Assembly: GCA_003255065.1 (NCBI GenBank)
Contig: QAOA01002889.1
Location: 186,001-250,000 of the forward strand
DNA length: 64,000 nucleotides
From: Cercis canadensis
Lineage: Eukaryota; Streptophyta; Magnoliopsida; Fabales; Fabaceae
Direction of reading: 5' to 3'
Both the position numbers and the translations under genes were made by a program. Positions 1-13,167 of the stretch are shown piece after piece. The notes under the pieces are model-generated. The model made no database searches, had not been told where the DNA came from, and was given only the letters and a program-made list of their open reading frames with translations. Positions within the stretch are counted from its first letter, which is position 1. The number at the start of each line of letters is the position of its first letter.

Positions 1-640
1 TTTTTCTTCTGTTTCTAACCTCTTTGACAAAGATTTCAGATATTAAATTATTATTATTATTATTATATGCAATAATTCTCTTACAATTTATTTAGTTGGC
101 ATTCCTTTTTAGTTCATGTATTGAAGCTAGTGATAATTAATTTTCTTTATTTTATCAAGCTTCACTCTATCTGACTTCATTCATTGCACTATTTGACATC
201 TTCAGAAATTTTTATTATTGTATATGAACTCTGATGATAGGAATATGATTAGGTTTATAAGATCTAATTAACAATATTTGTTGTAATTAACTAGTCAATC
301 ACTTCAGAGAAAAAAATATTGCACGCTACATAAACACAATTTTAAATTTCATAACACATAATTGAAGATATAATTAATTATTGTCCTCATCAATGTTAAA
401 TTATTTTATCTTTTGAGAGGAAACAAAAAACATTATGTTAACATTCGTATATTTCTAAGGATGCTCTCTTATTTTGGTAATGAAATGGTTAACTTTAGTA
501 TTAAGTGGATAATTGAAGGGTATTTCAGTAAATTTAGCAGCCATCAAGGCTTCAACCAATGGTGACAAACCCGTCATTTGAAGGGATAGTCCCCACGCGC
601 TTAATTTGTCTGCAACTCCGCATAGACGAAGCCAAAAGGG
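1..640. other. AT-rich spacer upstream of the PBL2-like kinase
   Basis: No gene seen. The stretch is AT-rich with a short TTA repeat near position 48. The last part probably holds the promoter of the kinase gene that starts at 859. Short open frames here have no recognisable family motif. Confidence 0.6.
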
Positions 641-858
641 GCTGTTTCTTTCTCTGAGTTTTCTCCTCTGTTTCTTTCCATCCACCGGAAGGCTTAACTG
701 GTTGGTTCTTCTTGTAAATAAAAATCAAAATTTTCCTTGTTTTCTTAGAACTTTATAGGAAACTCAAAACCAAAATCATTTCTTTTTCTTGTGTTTCTTC
801 ATAGCATCAGTAGTTGAAGCTCAAGCAGCTCCGAGAGGGAGAATTCTGGCAGCGGCTA

Positions 859-3800
859 ATGGGGAACTGCTTAGATTCTTCTGCTAAAGTAGATGCAGCT
901 CAAAGTTCCAGAACTTCTGGTAACTCATCTAATTCTTTGGTTATTGCTTTCTCTCTATGACNTTTTTTTTTTCTATTCTTTGGATACGTATATTTTTGCT
1001 TATGTTTCTGTGTTTGTTTTCTCATGCTTTGTCAGTATAGCTTTTCAAGGTTTTCTGGGAGTTTTTACAGTTGTGGGATGATGGGTTTTGTAAATTCCTT
1101 AGGGGGTTTTGTTGTTCCTTGTTTGAGTGCAAGCTTGGCTTGGGTTGCTAGGATTGAATATATGAGTTCATTTTCACGTCTTCAATACTGTATTCTCTGA
1201 CTTGTTTATATTCATTGATGTTTAGTGTTTGTACATTTCACCTGTGTACTACTATCTGGGTATAAGGGTCAAGATTCTTCAAAATATCATCCTCTCTCCT
1301 ATTTTTATGATTTTTGGGGTTTTAGTTTTGTTCCCCTCCTTTTTTGACTTTTCATCCCCTTTGCAGGTAATAAGCTGATGCATGTGATCTGATTTTGTTT
1401 GATACTTTAATGATCAATTTATTGTTTGTAGACAAGGATTGTTTGAGAAGTAAAGTTCGATAGCAATTTTCTCTGAGCAAGTTGTCTGGGAGATTACATA
1501 TATGTGTGTATGTGTATATTGTCACAGGGGAAATAAGGGATTGATGTTTCGTTCTCATTTTTATATATACCACTTTACAAAATTTTCTGCTTAGTTTAAT
1601 TTTATATTTAATCTATCTATGACATCAAGCCAAAATATATGGTATTATGGTAATAATCCTTTGGAGGTGAAAGAAAGAGTAGAGGGTTATAAGAATACAG
1701 GTTGAACCATATAAAAAAGAAAAGAAAAGTATTGTTATTAAGCATGAAGTATAACATTTGTCCAATGGATTATTGGATTGTGGTTGGTTAAATTTGAACG
1801 GTTCTCAAAACTGCCTGCATTTATTTATTCAGTGACATTACTTATGCATTAACTTTTTCCCCCCCTTTCTGTCAGCATCTGGAATTTCAAAAACTAGTCC
1901 TTCCACCTTATCTATTCCCTCATACAGTGAAAAAAGCAATTCCTCAAGTCTTCCCACACCAAGAACTGAGGGTGAAATCTTGTCTTCTCCAAATTTAAAA
2001 TCCTTCACATTCAATGAGCTAAAGAATGCCACCAGAAATTTCCGGCCTGACAGTCTCCTTGGAGAAGGGGGATTTGGTTGTGTTTATAAGGGATGGATTG
2101 ACGAACACACGTTCGTAGCTTCAAGGCCTGGATCTGGAATGGTTGTGGCTGTAAAGAAGCTTAAGCCTGAAGGTTTTCAAGGTCATAAGGAGTGGTTGGT
2201 AGGTCTTGTTTTTTTTTGTTTTGTTTTGTTTGTTTGTTTCAATTGTATGCATGGCCTGACTATTCAATTATTGATCAATTTCCAGACTGAAGTTAACTAC
2301 CTGGGGCAACTCCACCATCGTAATCTGGTTAAATTAATTGGGTACTGCTTGGAGGGAGAGAACCGGCTATTGGTCTATGAGTTTATGCCCAAGGGGAGCT
2401 TGGAGAATCATCTGTTTAGAAGTATGTTACCATAACCATCACACTGTTCCTTCATTGTTTGTGTCTATTTGGCAATTTTCTTAATCATTTGCTAGAATGT
2501 CATAGAAGAAGAAATTAACAAGGCTGCTGATTCTTTAAGAATAATATCTTTTGTTCTTAACTATTATGTGGCAAAGTTCTGATGTCAATTCATTGATTGT
2601 CTAAATAGCATGTATTTGGCATTCTAGAAAATCTGCATATTCCATTGCATTAGTTTTTCGATTTAATGCGTTTGTTATATTTGACAGGAGGACCTCAGCC
2701 ACTCTCTTGGTCAGTGAGGATGAAAGTGGCCATTGGTGCTGCCAAAGGGCTTGCTTTTCTTCATAATGCCCAATCACAAGTCATATACCGTGATTTTAAA
2801 GCTTCTAATATTCTACTAGATGCTGTAAGCCCAATGAGGATGACAATGTCATGATAATTTCCTCTTTATTGTGTGGTTTAAATCACTGACTATGCATTGG
2901 AATGCAGGAGTTCAATGCTAAACTCTCTGATTTTGGCTTAGCCAAGGCAGGTCCTACTGGTGATAGAACTCATGTTTCTACTCAAGTCATGGGTACTCAT
3001 GGATATGCAGCACCTGAATATGTTGCAACAGGTTTGTACCAGTCTCACGTTGCTCAATTTTTGGCCATGGGTACTCATTGTGACGCTTTACCTTGCCATT
3101 CCAAGTTATGATTAGTGTCTCTTCTATTTTCAGTAATATCATCAATTGTCTTTTTAATGTGCTATTGCTCAAATGAATCCTATGAAAATCTAGGGATAAA
3201 TCTGATCAATGACTTGGTTTCTTCTCTGTATTATAAATTATAGAAGAGTAAAATTGAGATAGATTGCTCATCATGCAGATAGTTAATGTCAGTGAGGATA
3301 AAAGTTTTACTTCTAAATTCACATTTGTGTTCTATTCATTTGTTATAGTAGGTAACAGGCGTGTCTATGTCACAACTTATAGACACATTATGATAGCTCT
3401 GTCGTAGTGCTCCATGGGATGGATCAGAAGACTCATTTCATGTCCCATTTTTAAGTTGAACATCATACTAAAGCTGTAATTGATTGATCACAGGTCGGTT
3501 GACAGCCAAAAGTGATGTATACAGCTTCGGAGTTGTGTTGCTTGAACTTTTGTCAGGAAGACGTGCTGTTGATAAATCAAAAGCTGGTATAGAACAGAAT
3601 CTCGTAGACTGGGCAAAACCATATTTGGGTGACAAACGAAAACTGTTTCGCATTATGGACACCAAGTTGGAGGGCCAATACCCACAGAAAGGAGCCTATA
3701 CAGCTGCTACTCTTGCTCTACAATGCCTAAGTAATGAAGCCAAGGCAAGACCTTCAATGACAGAAGTTTTAGCAACACTTGAACAGATTGAGGCCCCAAA

Positions 3801-3945
3801 AAATGCAGGCAAACATTCTCAAACAGAGCAGCGTAGAGCCCAAGTTCCTATAAGAAAGTCTCCTGCACGAAATAGGACCCCTCTAAATATGACTCCAAAT
3901 GCATCCCCATTGCCATCTTACCGCCAATCTCCTCGTGCACGTTAA
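859..3945 (+). CDS. PBL2: PBL2/APK2A-like receptor-like cytoplasmic kinase (RLCK-VII)
   Basis: Spliced Ser/Thr kinase of 410 residues. Exons: 859-919, 1876-2198, 2286-2421, 2688-2824, 2908-3031, 3494-3945; all have GT-AG borders and consistent phase. The start is MGNCLDSS, giving Gly2 and Cys4 for myristoylation and palmitoylation, so a plasma-membrane-attached kinase is expected. The glycine loop GEGGFGCVY is at about 83-91, the VAVK lysine at 114, YRDFK with the catalytic Asp at 209, DFG at 227-229, and the activation segment [10 protein letters not shown] at 248-257. The tail ends [13 protein letters not shown], a hallmark I recall for the APK2A/APK2B (PBL2/PBL3) subgroup. These kinases relay signals from immune and other surface receptors; that role is family knowledge. 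All catalytic residues are present, so it looks active. It lies tail to tail with the next kinase, 552 bp away. Intron 1 contains one undetermined base (962). Confidence 0.95.
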
Positions 3946-4497
3946 ACTATCAACATTTGTATGTAAATTCCTTATTGTATCAGAATGTGCTTCTATATGC
4001 ACAGAAAAAACAAAAAAGAATGTGCTTTTGATAGGATGTGCTGAGGTATGTACTTGTACACAATTTTGAGTCAACATCAATAGAATATCAAAACCATATT
4101 TCCACTAGACAGAGAAGTTTTCCATGGCAGTGATCTGCATGTTCATTTTTTTGGCTACTTTTTCCGAAGAACGTGTTGCTGATATAAAGAAACTAGATTT
4201 TTGCACAACACTGATATGGACAACATTGCTTGTGTACATGAGTGGTGAGTTCAACACTGTCCAATTTAGTTTTTACATGGACAGGTTATCATAGGTCATC
4301 ATTCGTATATACAGGGAATGAGAACAGGTAGTTACATATATATGATGGTACAAGTTAACACAAATTATGACTTTTTGAGTCTATTTTTCTTGACTAGTCC
4401 TTACTATGAAAGTTGAAGAAACAAATGCCAGATGCTACATCCTTTCTCTTCTATCAGTGGCAGGGCTTGGAGTAAACGTATGGGTTCTACTTGTGCC

Positions 4498-6666
4498 TTA
4501 TGGTTTTTGATCATGTAATCCCAGTTTTTGCTCTAGTTGCTCTAAACAAGCCACAACTTGAGCCATTGTTGGTCGCTCCTTGGGATTTGAACAGAGGCAA
4601 CAGAGTATTATTTCAGCAAACTCACAGGCTTCTTTCAATTGAAAATTGTGTCCTAGTCTCTTGTCAATAACGCGGTGCAGTTCCAGTGTGTTGCTTAGAT
4701 ATGGTTCAGCCCACAGGGCAAGGTTCCCTATCATTCCATCTGAACATTTCCTAACTGCACCACAGCCGGATAAAATCTCTAGCAGAACCACTCCAAAGCT
4801 GTATACATCGGCTTTTGGTGACAAATGCCCTGTAAAATAATTAAAAGGACATAAGCTTGTAGTAGCTATTAAAGCGTCGAGAAACTTTTTGCCAAAATAG
4901 TCCCCAAACTCTGTGTACTGTTTTGTACACAAACTTGATGGATTTATCATTTCTCAAAAGTGTTTGCCCCAAGTCTCACTCTGCTCTCTTATTTCTTAGA
5001 AATATGAACATGTTGAGTACCTGTGGCTATGTACTCTGGGGCAAAATAGCCTCTGGTGCCAAGAATTCTTGAGGATACATGGGACTGGTCCCCTTCAGGT
5101 CCATATCTAGCCAGTCCAAAGTCTGAGAGCTTGGGATTGAAGTACTGCAAAACCATTGTTATCTAGTTGGTTATCATGGTAGCTGCAACATTATATGAAA
5201 AAATTGATTCAGCTATCTGAATAAGTGAAAGCAGCATCAATTTAAGTAGCTCACAGCATCCAGCAGGAGATTAGCAGATTTAATATCACGGTGGATGACT
5301 GGTCTTCCATAAGCATGAAGAAAATCTAAACCTCTCGCTGCACCAACTGCTATTTTGATTCTTCTAGTCCAATTTAGTTTTGTTCTGTCTTCTGTTTATG
5401 TCAAGATGGCAACAAACAATTCAATTTCACAAACTCATCATTGTGCCATTGTAAGTATGATGGTGCTTACCTGCCAAAAGATGGTCCTCCAAGCTTCCTC
5501 CATTCATGTACTCATAAACCAGCATTCTATGCTTATCCTCACAGCAATACCCTATGAGCTTCACCACATTTGGATGGCTTATTAAACTCAAATACCTCAA
5601 TTCATTCTGCAAGCACAACAAATCATTCAGAATTTCAGATGCAAACAAACACATTCTCTGCATTCACACACATAATGCCAATATGTCATATTACTCATTA
5701 CTCAGTACTCACCACCTACCAACCCACACACACTTACGGACAAGACACATTTCATAAACAGTCTCTAAGTCTCAAATACCAGACCAGCCATTCTTCATGG
5801 CCTTGGGCTCCTGGCCTTCTGATTGTCTTAACAGCTATGGGGAATCCTTCATTTGGTTTTGTTGCAGCATCCCTGGTGCAGTAAGTGAGATATCCTTTGT
5901 AAACATCGCCGGAGCCGCCTTGCCCGATTAAGTTCTTATTGCTGAACTTGCGAGTTGCATCCTTCAACACTTTATGGCAAAAGCAATTGAGCTTACAAAT
6001 GTATACCATTGTATGCTTATCCACTTCAAGAACATTCAAATCCCTTGGTGTAGCTATGTAACCACGCCTTCCATCTTTGCTACGCTTTCCTGAAACAGAA
6101 CGTTGATTTGCAAAGAGGATGAAAGAAAACCAAATGACCAAAAAGGAAAATTAGACAAATCAAGAACAAAGAAGACGTCAATTTATAACATCAGATTCAT
6201 ATCTACCTCTCTGCTTGTTTGAAACAACATGCAGATTCTTCTGCTCAGTTAGTAAACCAGGTCTTCCATGTTTTGCATCTTTTCCTGCACCAAAATTTCA
6301 AACTAACATCATCAGGTTTTCATTGAATGGAGAAATGAAATATTCTCTGATTGAAGAGCAGCAACATATAGAAAAGTCTACAACTCTTGGAAAAAATATC
6401 TAACATTCATAGCATTGGAGGAAACTAGAGGAGGCCTCGTAGTGCAAAATTATGAAAATTGTTGCTGTAATTTCAGATTGGCCAAGAAAGTATACAAATT
6501 TGAGTAAAAATTCTTTGAAATGGCTAGAGGAATGAACTTAAGGATCAAATCAAAAGCAATGCTAGCTAATTGACTCTGCAACTGCAAGCATACCAATAGG
6601 AGGTTGAGCTATGCTAACTGATTTATTGGGATCTTTATCATTCTTCTTAGTAAAACAAATTCCCAT
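4498..6666 (-). CDS. Second RLCK-VII (PBL-type) protein kinase
   Basis: Minus-strand kinase gene of about 394 residues. Exons in reading order: 6666-6594, 6284-6207, 6089-5785, 5606-5471, 5391-5255, 5144-5021, 4829-4498. The frame stays open through all seven, and the kinase-domain introns have the same phases as the PBL2 neighbour, so the two genes share an old structure. It begins MGICF, suggesting myristoylation at Gly2 and palmitoylation at Cys4. The glycine-rich loop is GQGGSGDVY at about 106, the AVK lysine 138, HRDIK with Asp233, and DFG at 251, so it should be catalytically competent. The start was chosen because the first two short exons restore an acylation signal in phase. The N-terminal 100 residues are not recognisable beyond basic and low-complexity sequence. 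It is an RLCK-VII member but I cannot assign a specific orthologue. Confidence 0.9.
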
Positions 6667-8263
6667 GATCCAAATTGACTACTAAAACTCATAAAAACAG
6701 ACCCACAAAGCTTGATTTTAAGAATCCTGAAACGAACACTCAACATTAATATAGGCGGCTAGGTAATAATTTAGTGAAGGAGTTCAAAATAGTTAATCAA
6801 TAAAATTATGATTATGGAGCCTAGTCGAAGATGATTTTGGTGAAATGGACTATGTAGAAAAAAGGCATGTGGTTTTCGGTGTTTTGATTGGAAACTGAAC
6901 TGTTTACCGATTAATACAAAGCATGACGCTGAAATTAATTAGGGAAAAGATTATCATCCAATAATCTTTGGCTTTGGTTTGCACTAAGAACAAGTCCTTT
7001 TGTACTTTTGACAGTTGGAATAGGATGTCATACCACCATCGTCACTTCACATCTCGTTCTGATCCCAAGAGATAGAATTTAGATAATAGATACTAATATA
7101 TAATAACCGTATATTTTTTTTAAAATTTATTTTAATGTTAAGAATTACAATCACACTGGTATACATTTTTTCCTAAATTACATCACAATTAATTGCATAA
7201 GAAAAATTCAAATTCTTCAATTTCACATAAGATAACCAAAATTTTAAGCAAAGTTTGAACATCATCTATGGTTAGTGCATATTAATATTTAATAAAAATA
7301 GATTATTTCAAAAAAAATTATATTATGTTTTTTGTTAGATCTGCATTCAGATGGTCATGTACAAAAAAAAAAAGAAAAAAAGAAGACATAAAGCCAGCTT
7401 TTCTCTTCTCAACACTGGAACCAATTCTGGAGTTTTTTTGCATTGTGACTTTGTACTATATGAGTAGTAGACTGATATGATACGCATATGCAAAGATAAA
7501 TCTGAAGCCAAAGTAATAAAAATAGCACGTTATTATAGATGTGTGTTGTTCAGGTGATAGGCAAACGACCAAATTTTTTTTTATTACAGTTAGAATTTAA
7601 TATAAATGAAAATTAGCACCACTATCTTCACACAATTCAATTATGTATGGTATCTTGATGCTAATATTTGGAATGCTGAACTCACATAACTATAACATAT
7701 ATACCAATCACTCCTTGAATTTTGAGCATCAATAGTTTATTCAATAATAATATTTTCTATTCTACTACGACGAAGATGGACACTTGGGACCATTTAAATT
7801 AAGAATTGACCAAACCACTAAATAATTTTATTTTTTTAACTTTTTAAGTGGTAAGTCGGTAATAGAATTTTTTTTTCTTTCAATTTGCTGGAAAATTTCT
7901 AAGTCGGTAATAGAATTGTTATACCTAGCCATTTATAGTTGCCAAACAGCAACCCTAATTTGCAATTAGAATTTACCTCTCACAGAGTTCCTTGTTGATT
8001 CTTGAAACAAAAGCGATGGCCGGTCTTCCTTGCTTGATTCAAGTTCAACACCATCAGCATTAGCATCAGCATCAGCATCACCAGTTCAAGCCTTTGTGAA
8101 GTTGATGCTTCATGTGAAGCGTCAGCACCTTTACATATATACGAAGATGGAAGCGAAGAGTTTTGTGTGACACACGAGGTCCGTCCAAGCCCGATAGAGA
8201 CAGATACCCTCTTTGATCTCTCTATCTTCAAGGAGCTGTCTTCCATGCTATCTTCTTTGGGTG
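6667..8263. other. Spacer between the second kinase and the copia fossil
   Basis: AT-rich sequence containing the promoter side of the minus-strand kinase just left of it. Near 8041-8090 there is a short imperfect GCATCA/ATCAGC microsatellite. An open frame crosses the left LTR edge and reads through this microsatellite, but it has no family signature. I see no supported gene. Confidence 0.5.
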
Positions 8264-8268
8264 TTAAG

Positions 8269-8473
8269 TAAAAATAAACCGAGAAAGAAATGGAAAAGGT
8301 CACAACTTTCATTTAACATATTTGTGAATTTATACAAGTACAAAGACTATTTGAAATTCAAATAAAAGGAACCTAACCCTAGATAAGAGAGCTGCTGTAT
8401 ATTGGAGTTTGTTACAAGTATATTTGACTAAGTAAAATAAAACAATTGCTAACTAATTGCTGACTTACTAATA
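8269..8473 (-). repeat. 3' LTR of the copia fossil
   Basis: 205-bp direct repeat of 12959-13162. On the element strand it begins TATTAG and ends near TATTTTTA, not the usual TG...CA. The inner border is a purine-rich tract (TTGAGGGGG on the element strand), the expected plus-strand primer. Confidence 0.93.
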
Positions 8474-11052
8474 TGCCCCCTCAAGATGGTGGAGGATTCA
8501 ACTACACCAATCTTGGAACGAAGAGATTGAAACCAAGGCCCTGGTAGTGGTTTGGTTAGGAGATCAGCAAATTGATGGGAGGATGGTACATGAGAGACTT
8601 TAAGAGCTTTATTAGCAACAAGATCCCTGACAAAGTGATAATCAATTGACAAGTGCTTCATTCTTGAGTGAAAGACGGGATTAGCATAGAGATAGGTGGC
8701 TCCAATATTATCAGAATAGATCATTAGAGGGGCAAGGAGCTTGAGGCTAAGTTCAGTAAGTAAATTTTGAAGCCATAGGATCAGCAGATGTAGAAGCAAT
8801 GGTGCGGTACTCAGCCTTTGTTGAAGAGCGAGCGACTGATTTTTGCTTGCGTGAGCTCCAAGAGATGGAATTATTGCCAAGATAAGCAATATAGGCACCG
8901 GTAGAGCGACGATCAACTGTGTCACCAGCCCAATCAACATGACAATAGGCAATGAGCTGCTGCTGAGCATGCCGAGTAAGGAGAATGCCAAAAGTGAGAG
9001 TGGATTTAAGATAACACAACAATCTCTTGAGGGCTTGATAGTGATCATCAGTAGGAGCATGCATGTGTTGAGCAAGGTGGTTAACAGTGAAGGCAACATC
9101 TGGGCGTGTAAGAGATAAATACTGTAAAGAGCCCACCAACCTTCTGTATACGGTAACATCAATGGAGGGGGAGTCATAGGCAAATTTGGCCGAAGTAGAC
9201 ATGGGAGTAGTAACTAGTTTAGCACCTTCCATGTTGGATTTGGCCAATAAATCCCTTATGTACTTGTGCTGCGTGATAAAGAGCCCTTTGGAAGAGGGGA
9301 TTAGTTCAAGAACAAGAAAGTAAGTAGGGAACGCAAGGTCTTTCAAGGACAAGGTAGCAGCAAGTGATTCCATAAAGTGTGCAAGAAAAATAGTAAAGTT
9401 TCCAGTCAAGAGTAGGTCATCAACATACACCAAAAAATAGGCAAGGACAATGCCTTTCCAATAGATAAACAATTAGGCATCCGTCTTGAAATTAGTGAAG
9501 CGATATTGTAGAAGAAAGGTGCAGAGGGCATGATACCATGCACGTGGGGCTTGCTTGAGGCCATAAAGAGCCTTTTTGAGGCGGCACACATGGGATGGAA
9601 ATTGTTGATGAACAAAACCAGGGGGTTGAGCCATGTATACTATTTCGAACAGAGCCCCTTGAAGGAAAGCATTGTTCACGTCCATTTGGCAAAGAGGCCA
9701 GCCACGTGAAAGTGCAATAGAGAGCACTATTTTGATGGTTTGAGGCTTGATGACCAGACTGAATGTATCAAAGTAGTCAACACCGGGGCGTTGGTGGAAG
9801 CCCTTAGCTACAAGACGAGCTTTGTAGCGAGAAATGGAGCCATCTAGATTTCTTTTGACATGAAATACCCACTTGTTGCCAACAATATTGTAGTGAGAGT
9901 GTGACGGGACTAGATCCCAAGTACCATTGCTCATAAAAGCATTAAATTCCTTGGACATGGCTGATCTCCAGTGGGGAGATTTAAGGGCTTGAGACACACA
10001 AGTAGGTTCAAGAGATGGAGGGAGGGGATACTTTGAGATAGCATAGAGTTGCTTGGGTTTGTGTATGTGATTTTTGGTTCATGTAGTCATAGGGTGTGTG
10101 TTTAGGGGAGAGATGGAAGGAGGGGAAGCTACGTTACCTGAGGCAAGACCTTGAGTGACAGGCGGTAAGGGCACTGCTACAAGGACAAAGATATCACAAT
10201 GAGGGAAAGGTGAGGGGGGAAGAAGCATGTGAGGAATTAGTTGAGACATGAGAGGTGGAAGTGGTCAAGGGAGAGGAAGAAGTTGCGGTTTGGTTGTGAC
10301 TAGAAGGTGGCGGAGGTTGAGTGGGACTTTGAAAAGAAATTAGCTCATGGGGTAATAAGGAGCGAATGAGAGATGAAGAGGGAGAGACCTTATAGGAGAG
10401 TGACTCTTTTGAAAAGGGAAAGATATCTTCCAAAAACTAAACATGTTGTGAGTGAAAGTATTTTTGAGTTTGAAAATCAAAACAAATAAAAGCACTTTAT
10501 GAGTTGGAATATCCAAGAAAAACACAAGAGTTTGACCTAGGTTGGAGTTTGTTAGAGGTGTATAGTTTTAGCCATGGAAAACAAAGACACCCAAAAATTC
10601 GTAATTTTGAATAATTGGGGGATTTGTTAAATAAAATAGAAAAAGGTGATTTGGACTTGAGGACTTATGTTGGAAGTCTATTAATTAGATAAGCTGTTGT
10701 TTTGAGGGCAAAAGTCCAAAATTTGGTGGGTAGAGAAGCATGATTGAGAAGGCAACAAGTTGTTTCAAGTAAGTGATGGTGTTTGCATTCTGAAAGTCCA
10801 TTATGTTTAGGAGTATATGGAGGAGTGTGTAAGTGGTTTATCCCATTAGAAGAGAGAAATGGGTGTAGCCCTATATGTTCCCCACCATTATCATAATAAA
10901 GTGTTTTGATTTTAGAGTTGAAGGTTTTCTCAACTAGTGCTTTAAAAGTAGGAAAAATAAAGGAAACATCATATTTATTTTTAATGGGACAAAGTCAAAC
11001 ATAACGGGAGAAATGATCAATAAAAATTACATAATATTGAAATCCATCAATA

Positions 11053-11609
11053 GAATATCAAGAGTTGGTCCCCATACATCTGAATAAATAATATCTAGAG
11101 GACCTGTACTAGAAAGACTAGAGACATTAAAGGGTAACTTGTGACTTTTATTTCTAAAACAGGCGACACAGGGGGTTTGGAGGACTTGACTGGAAGACTT
11201 TCAGAAGCAAATATGTGACACATAACAGTGGAAGAAGGGTGGCCAAGGCGATGATGCCAGTGAATGGACGTTGAATGGAGAGTGGAATGGGTAGCAAAGG
11301 GGGTAGAACCGAGAGGTGTGGGCAAAGGAANGAATAACAAGAGTTGGTCCCCATACATATGAATAAATAATATCTAGAGGACCCGTACTAGAAAGACTAG
11401 AGACATTAAAGGGTAACTTGTGACTTTTATTTCTAAAACAGGCGACACAGGGGGTTTGGAGGACTTGACTGGAAGAGTTTCAGAAGCAAATATGTGACAC
11501 ATAACAGTGGAAGAAGGGTGGCCAAGGCGATGATGCCAGTGAATGGACGTTGAATGGAGAGTGGAGTGGGTAGCAAAGGGGGTAGAACCAAGATGTGTGG
11601 GCAAAGGAA
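11053..11609. repeat. Direct duplication around a single N (assembly artefact)
   Basis: 11053-11330 and 11332-11609 are almost identical (278 bp each), separated by one N at 11331. This looks like two overlapping contig ends placed side by side inside the copia element, not a biological repeat. Confidence 0.85.
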
Positions 11610-12958
11610 GCTGGTAGACATTGTGATTACTCTGACCTTGCAACAGTGACTTGCACGTTGTCAAGGACTTGACCTGAAAATGAGAGGGAAATAATTCAAC
11701 TGAGACTTTATTTTGTTTGCATAATTGAGAAACATAAATTAAATTGGCATTAACAGAGGGAACACAAAGTACATTAGAAAGTTTAAGAGATGAAGGTAAA
11801 ACCATGGTGCCTGTGTGGGATATAGGAAGTGTATTATCATTGGCAACGATTAAATTGTCAGAACTATCATATTCATTTGAGATAGAGAGATTGCCAAAGT
11901 CATTAGTGATATGATGAGTGACTCCAGAGTCAATAATCCAATGAGGGTTTAGGTTGGAAAAGGCAGTATCATGAGCAGAAGGGGAGACATGCGGGCTATT
12001 GGTAATTTTGAAACAATACTTGACAATATGAAAACATTTGTTACAAAATTGACAGATCATAGGAGAGGAAGGTTTCCGGGTGGTGTTTGTGGAGGGGTGA
12101 GGGCGATGGGGATCAGAATTGAAGGAATGAGGGGTAGAGTGTGTATGGTGGTTTGAGTGTCTTGGGTAGGAGGGGTTGAAATGTTTCTTGACATAATTAG
12201 CAGTCATGGGAATGTTAACAAATTTTGCTTCCTTTTGTAAGAGAGCTTCATGATCAGTGAGTAATTCATAAAGTTCATCATAGGAAACAGGGTTTTCTCT
12301 AATGTGCAAGACAGATGAGATGTCCTTGTAGTCAGGACCCAAACTGCTTAAACAATGAAGGATGAGATCAATTTCATCCAAGGGGTGGCTAATGAGAGAT
12401 AGTTCATCAGCAATGCCCTTAATAGTGCGAAGATGCTCAGAAACAGAGGTGGAACCTTTGGTAAGGTTCGAAAGACGCCTCTTCAAGGTCAGGACACGTG
12501 ACCTAGAGCTATTAGCAAAGGCACGACGCAGCTGGTCCCAAGCTTCCTGGGCAGATTCAGCTTGAGATGTGACAACACGTGCATCTAGTTCACAAGAGGC
12601 CATAATGGCCAAAAGCACGAAGTGATCTTGCCGTACCTAAAAGGTGAAGAAGGGGTTGGCAATAATTTTGCCATTAACTTCAAAAGTAGGTGGGGGGCAT
12701 GTTGTGGAGCCGGTAATATGGCCAACTATACCATAGCCTATGAGCATGGATTTCATCTGTTTTGCCCATGCAACATAGTTGTTGGGAGCAAGTTTGATGA
12801 CAAGATTGGAAACATTGATGGTGACTAGGTCTAGGGTGGTGTTGTTTGGAGTGGAAGGAATGGTATGGATAGAAGAGGAGGTAGACATGGTGGACAAAGA
12901 AAAAAAGGAGAACTGGATCAAAAATGCTTGTGAAAGCTTGGTGATAGCTCTGATACCA

Positions 12959-13162
12959 TAAAGATAAACCGAGAAAGAGATGGAAAATGTCACAACTTTC
13001 ATTTAACGTATTTGTGAATTTATACAAGTACAAAGACTAATTGAAATTCAAATAAAAGGAACCTAACCCTAGATAAGAGAGCTGCTGTATATTGGAGTTT
13101 GTTACAAGTATATTTGACTAAGTAAAATAAAAAATCGTTAACTAACTACTGACTCACTAATA
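12959..13162 (-). repeat. 5' LTR of the copia fossil
   Basis: 204-bp partner of the 8269-8473 repeat. Its inner border is followed immediately by the tRNA-Met primer-binding site on the minus strand. The outer border abuts the TTAAG target duplication. Confidence 0.93.
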
Positions 13163-13167
13163 TTAAG

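Larger units (their letters stand above)
8269..13162 (-). mobile_element. Ty1/copia LTR retrotransposon, broken fossil
   Basis: Minus-strand copia element of about 4.9 kb with both LTRs (8269-8473 and 12959-13162). A 5-bp target duplication TTAAG flanks it (8264-8268 and 13163-13167). A primer-binding site complementary to initiator tRNA-Met (TGGTATCAGAGC, minus strand) abuts the right-hand LTR at about 12947-12958. A purine tract lies inside the left LTR. Parts in element order: gag with a CCHC-type knuckle (about 12.65-12.0 kb), protease and the HHCC start of integrase (about 11.95-11.4 kb), integrase remains (about 11.3-10.2 kb), reverse transcriptase with YVDDLL (about 10.0-9.0 kb), and RNase H (about 9.0-8.5 kb). 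The element is broken in several places and carries an assembly duplication at 11.05-11.61 kb. The LTRs differ at roughly ten sites by eye (about 5 percent), which suggests insertion a few million years ago. Confidence 0.95.

Noticed and set aside
455-685. 76-codon open frame on the minus strand before the PBL2-like gene
   Set aside because: No family motif. It overlaps the likely promoter and leader of the plus-strand kinase and looks like a chance frame.
7980-8312. 110-codon minus-strand frame crossing the left LTR edge
   Set aside because: The frame starts inside the LTR and runs through a microsatellite into flanking DNA; no known domain, so not called as a gene.
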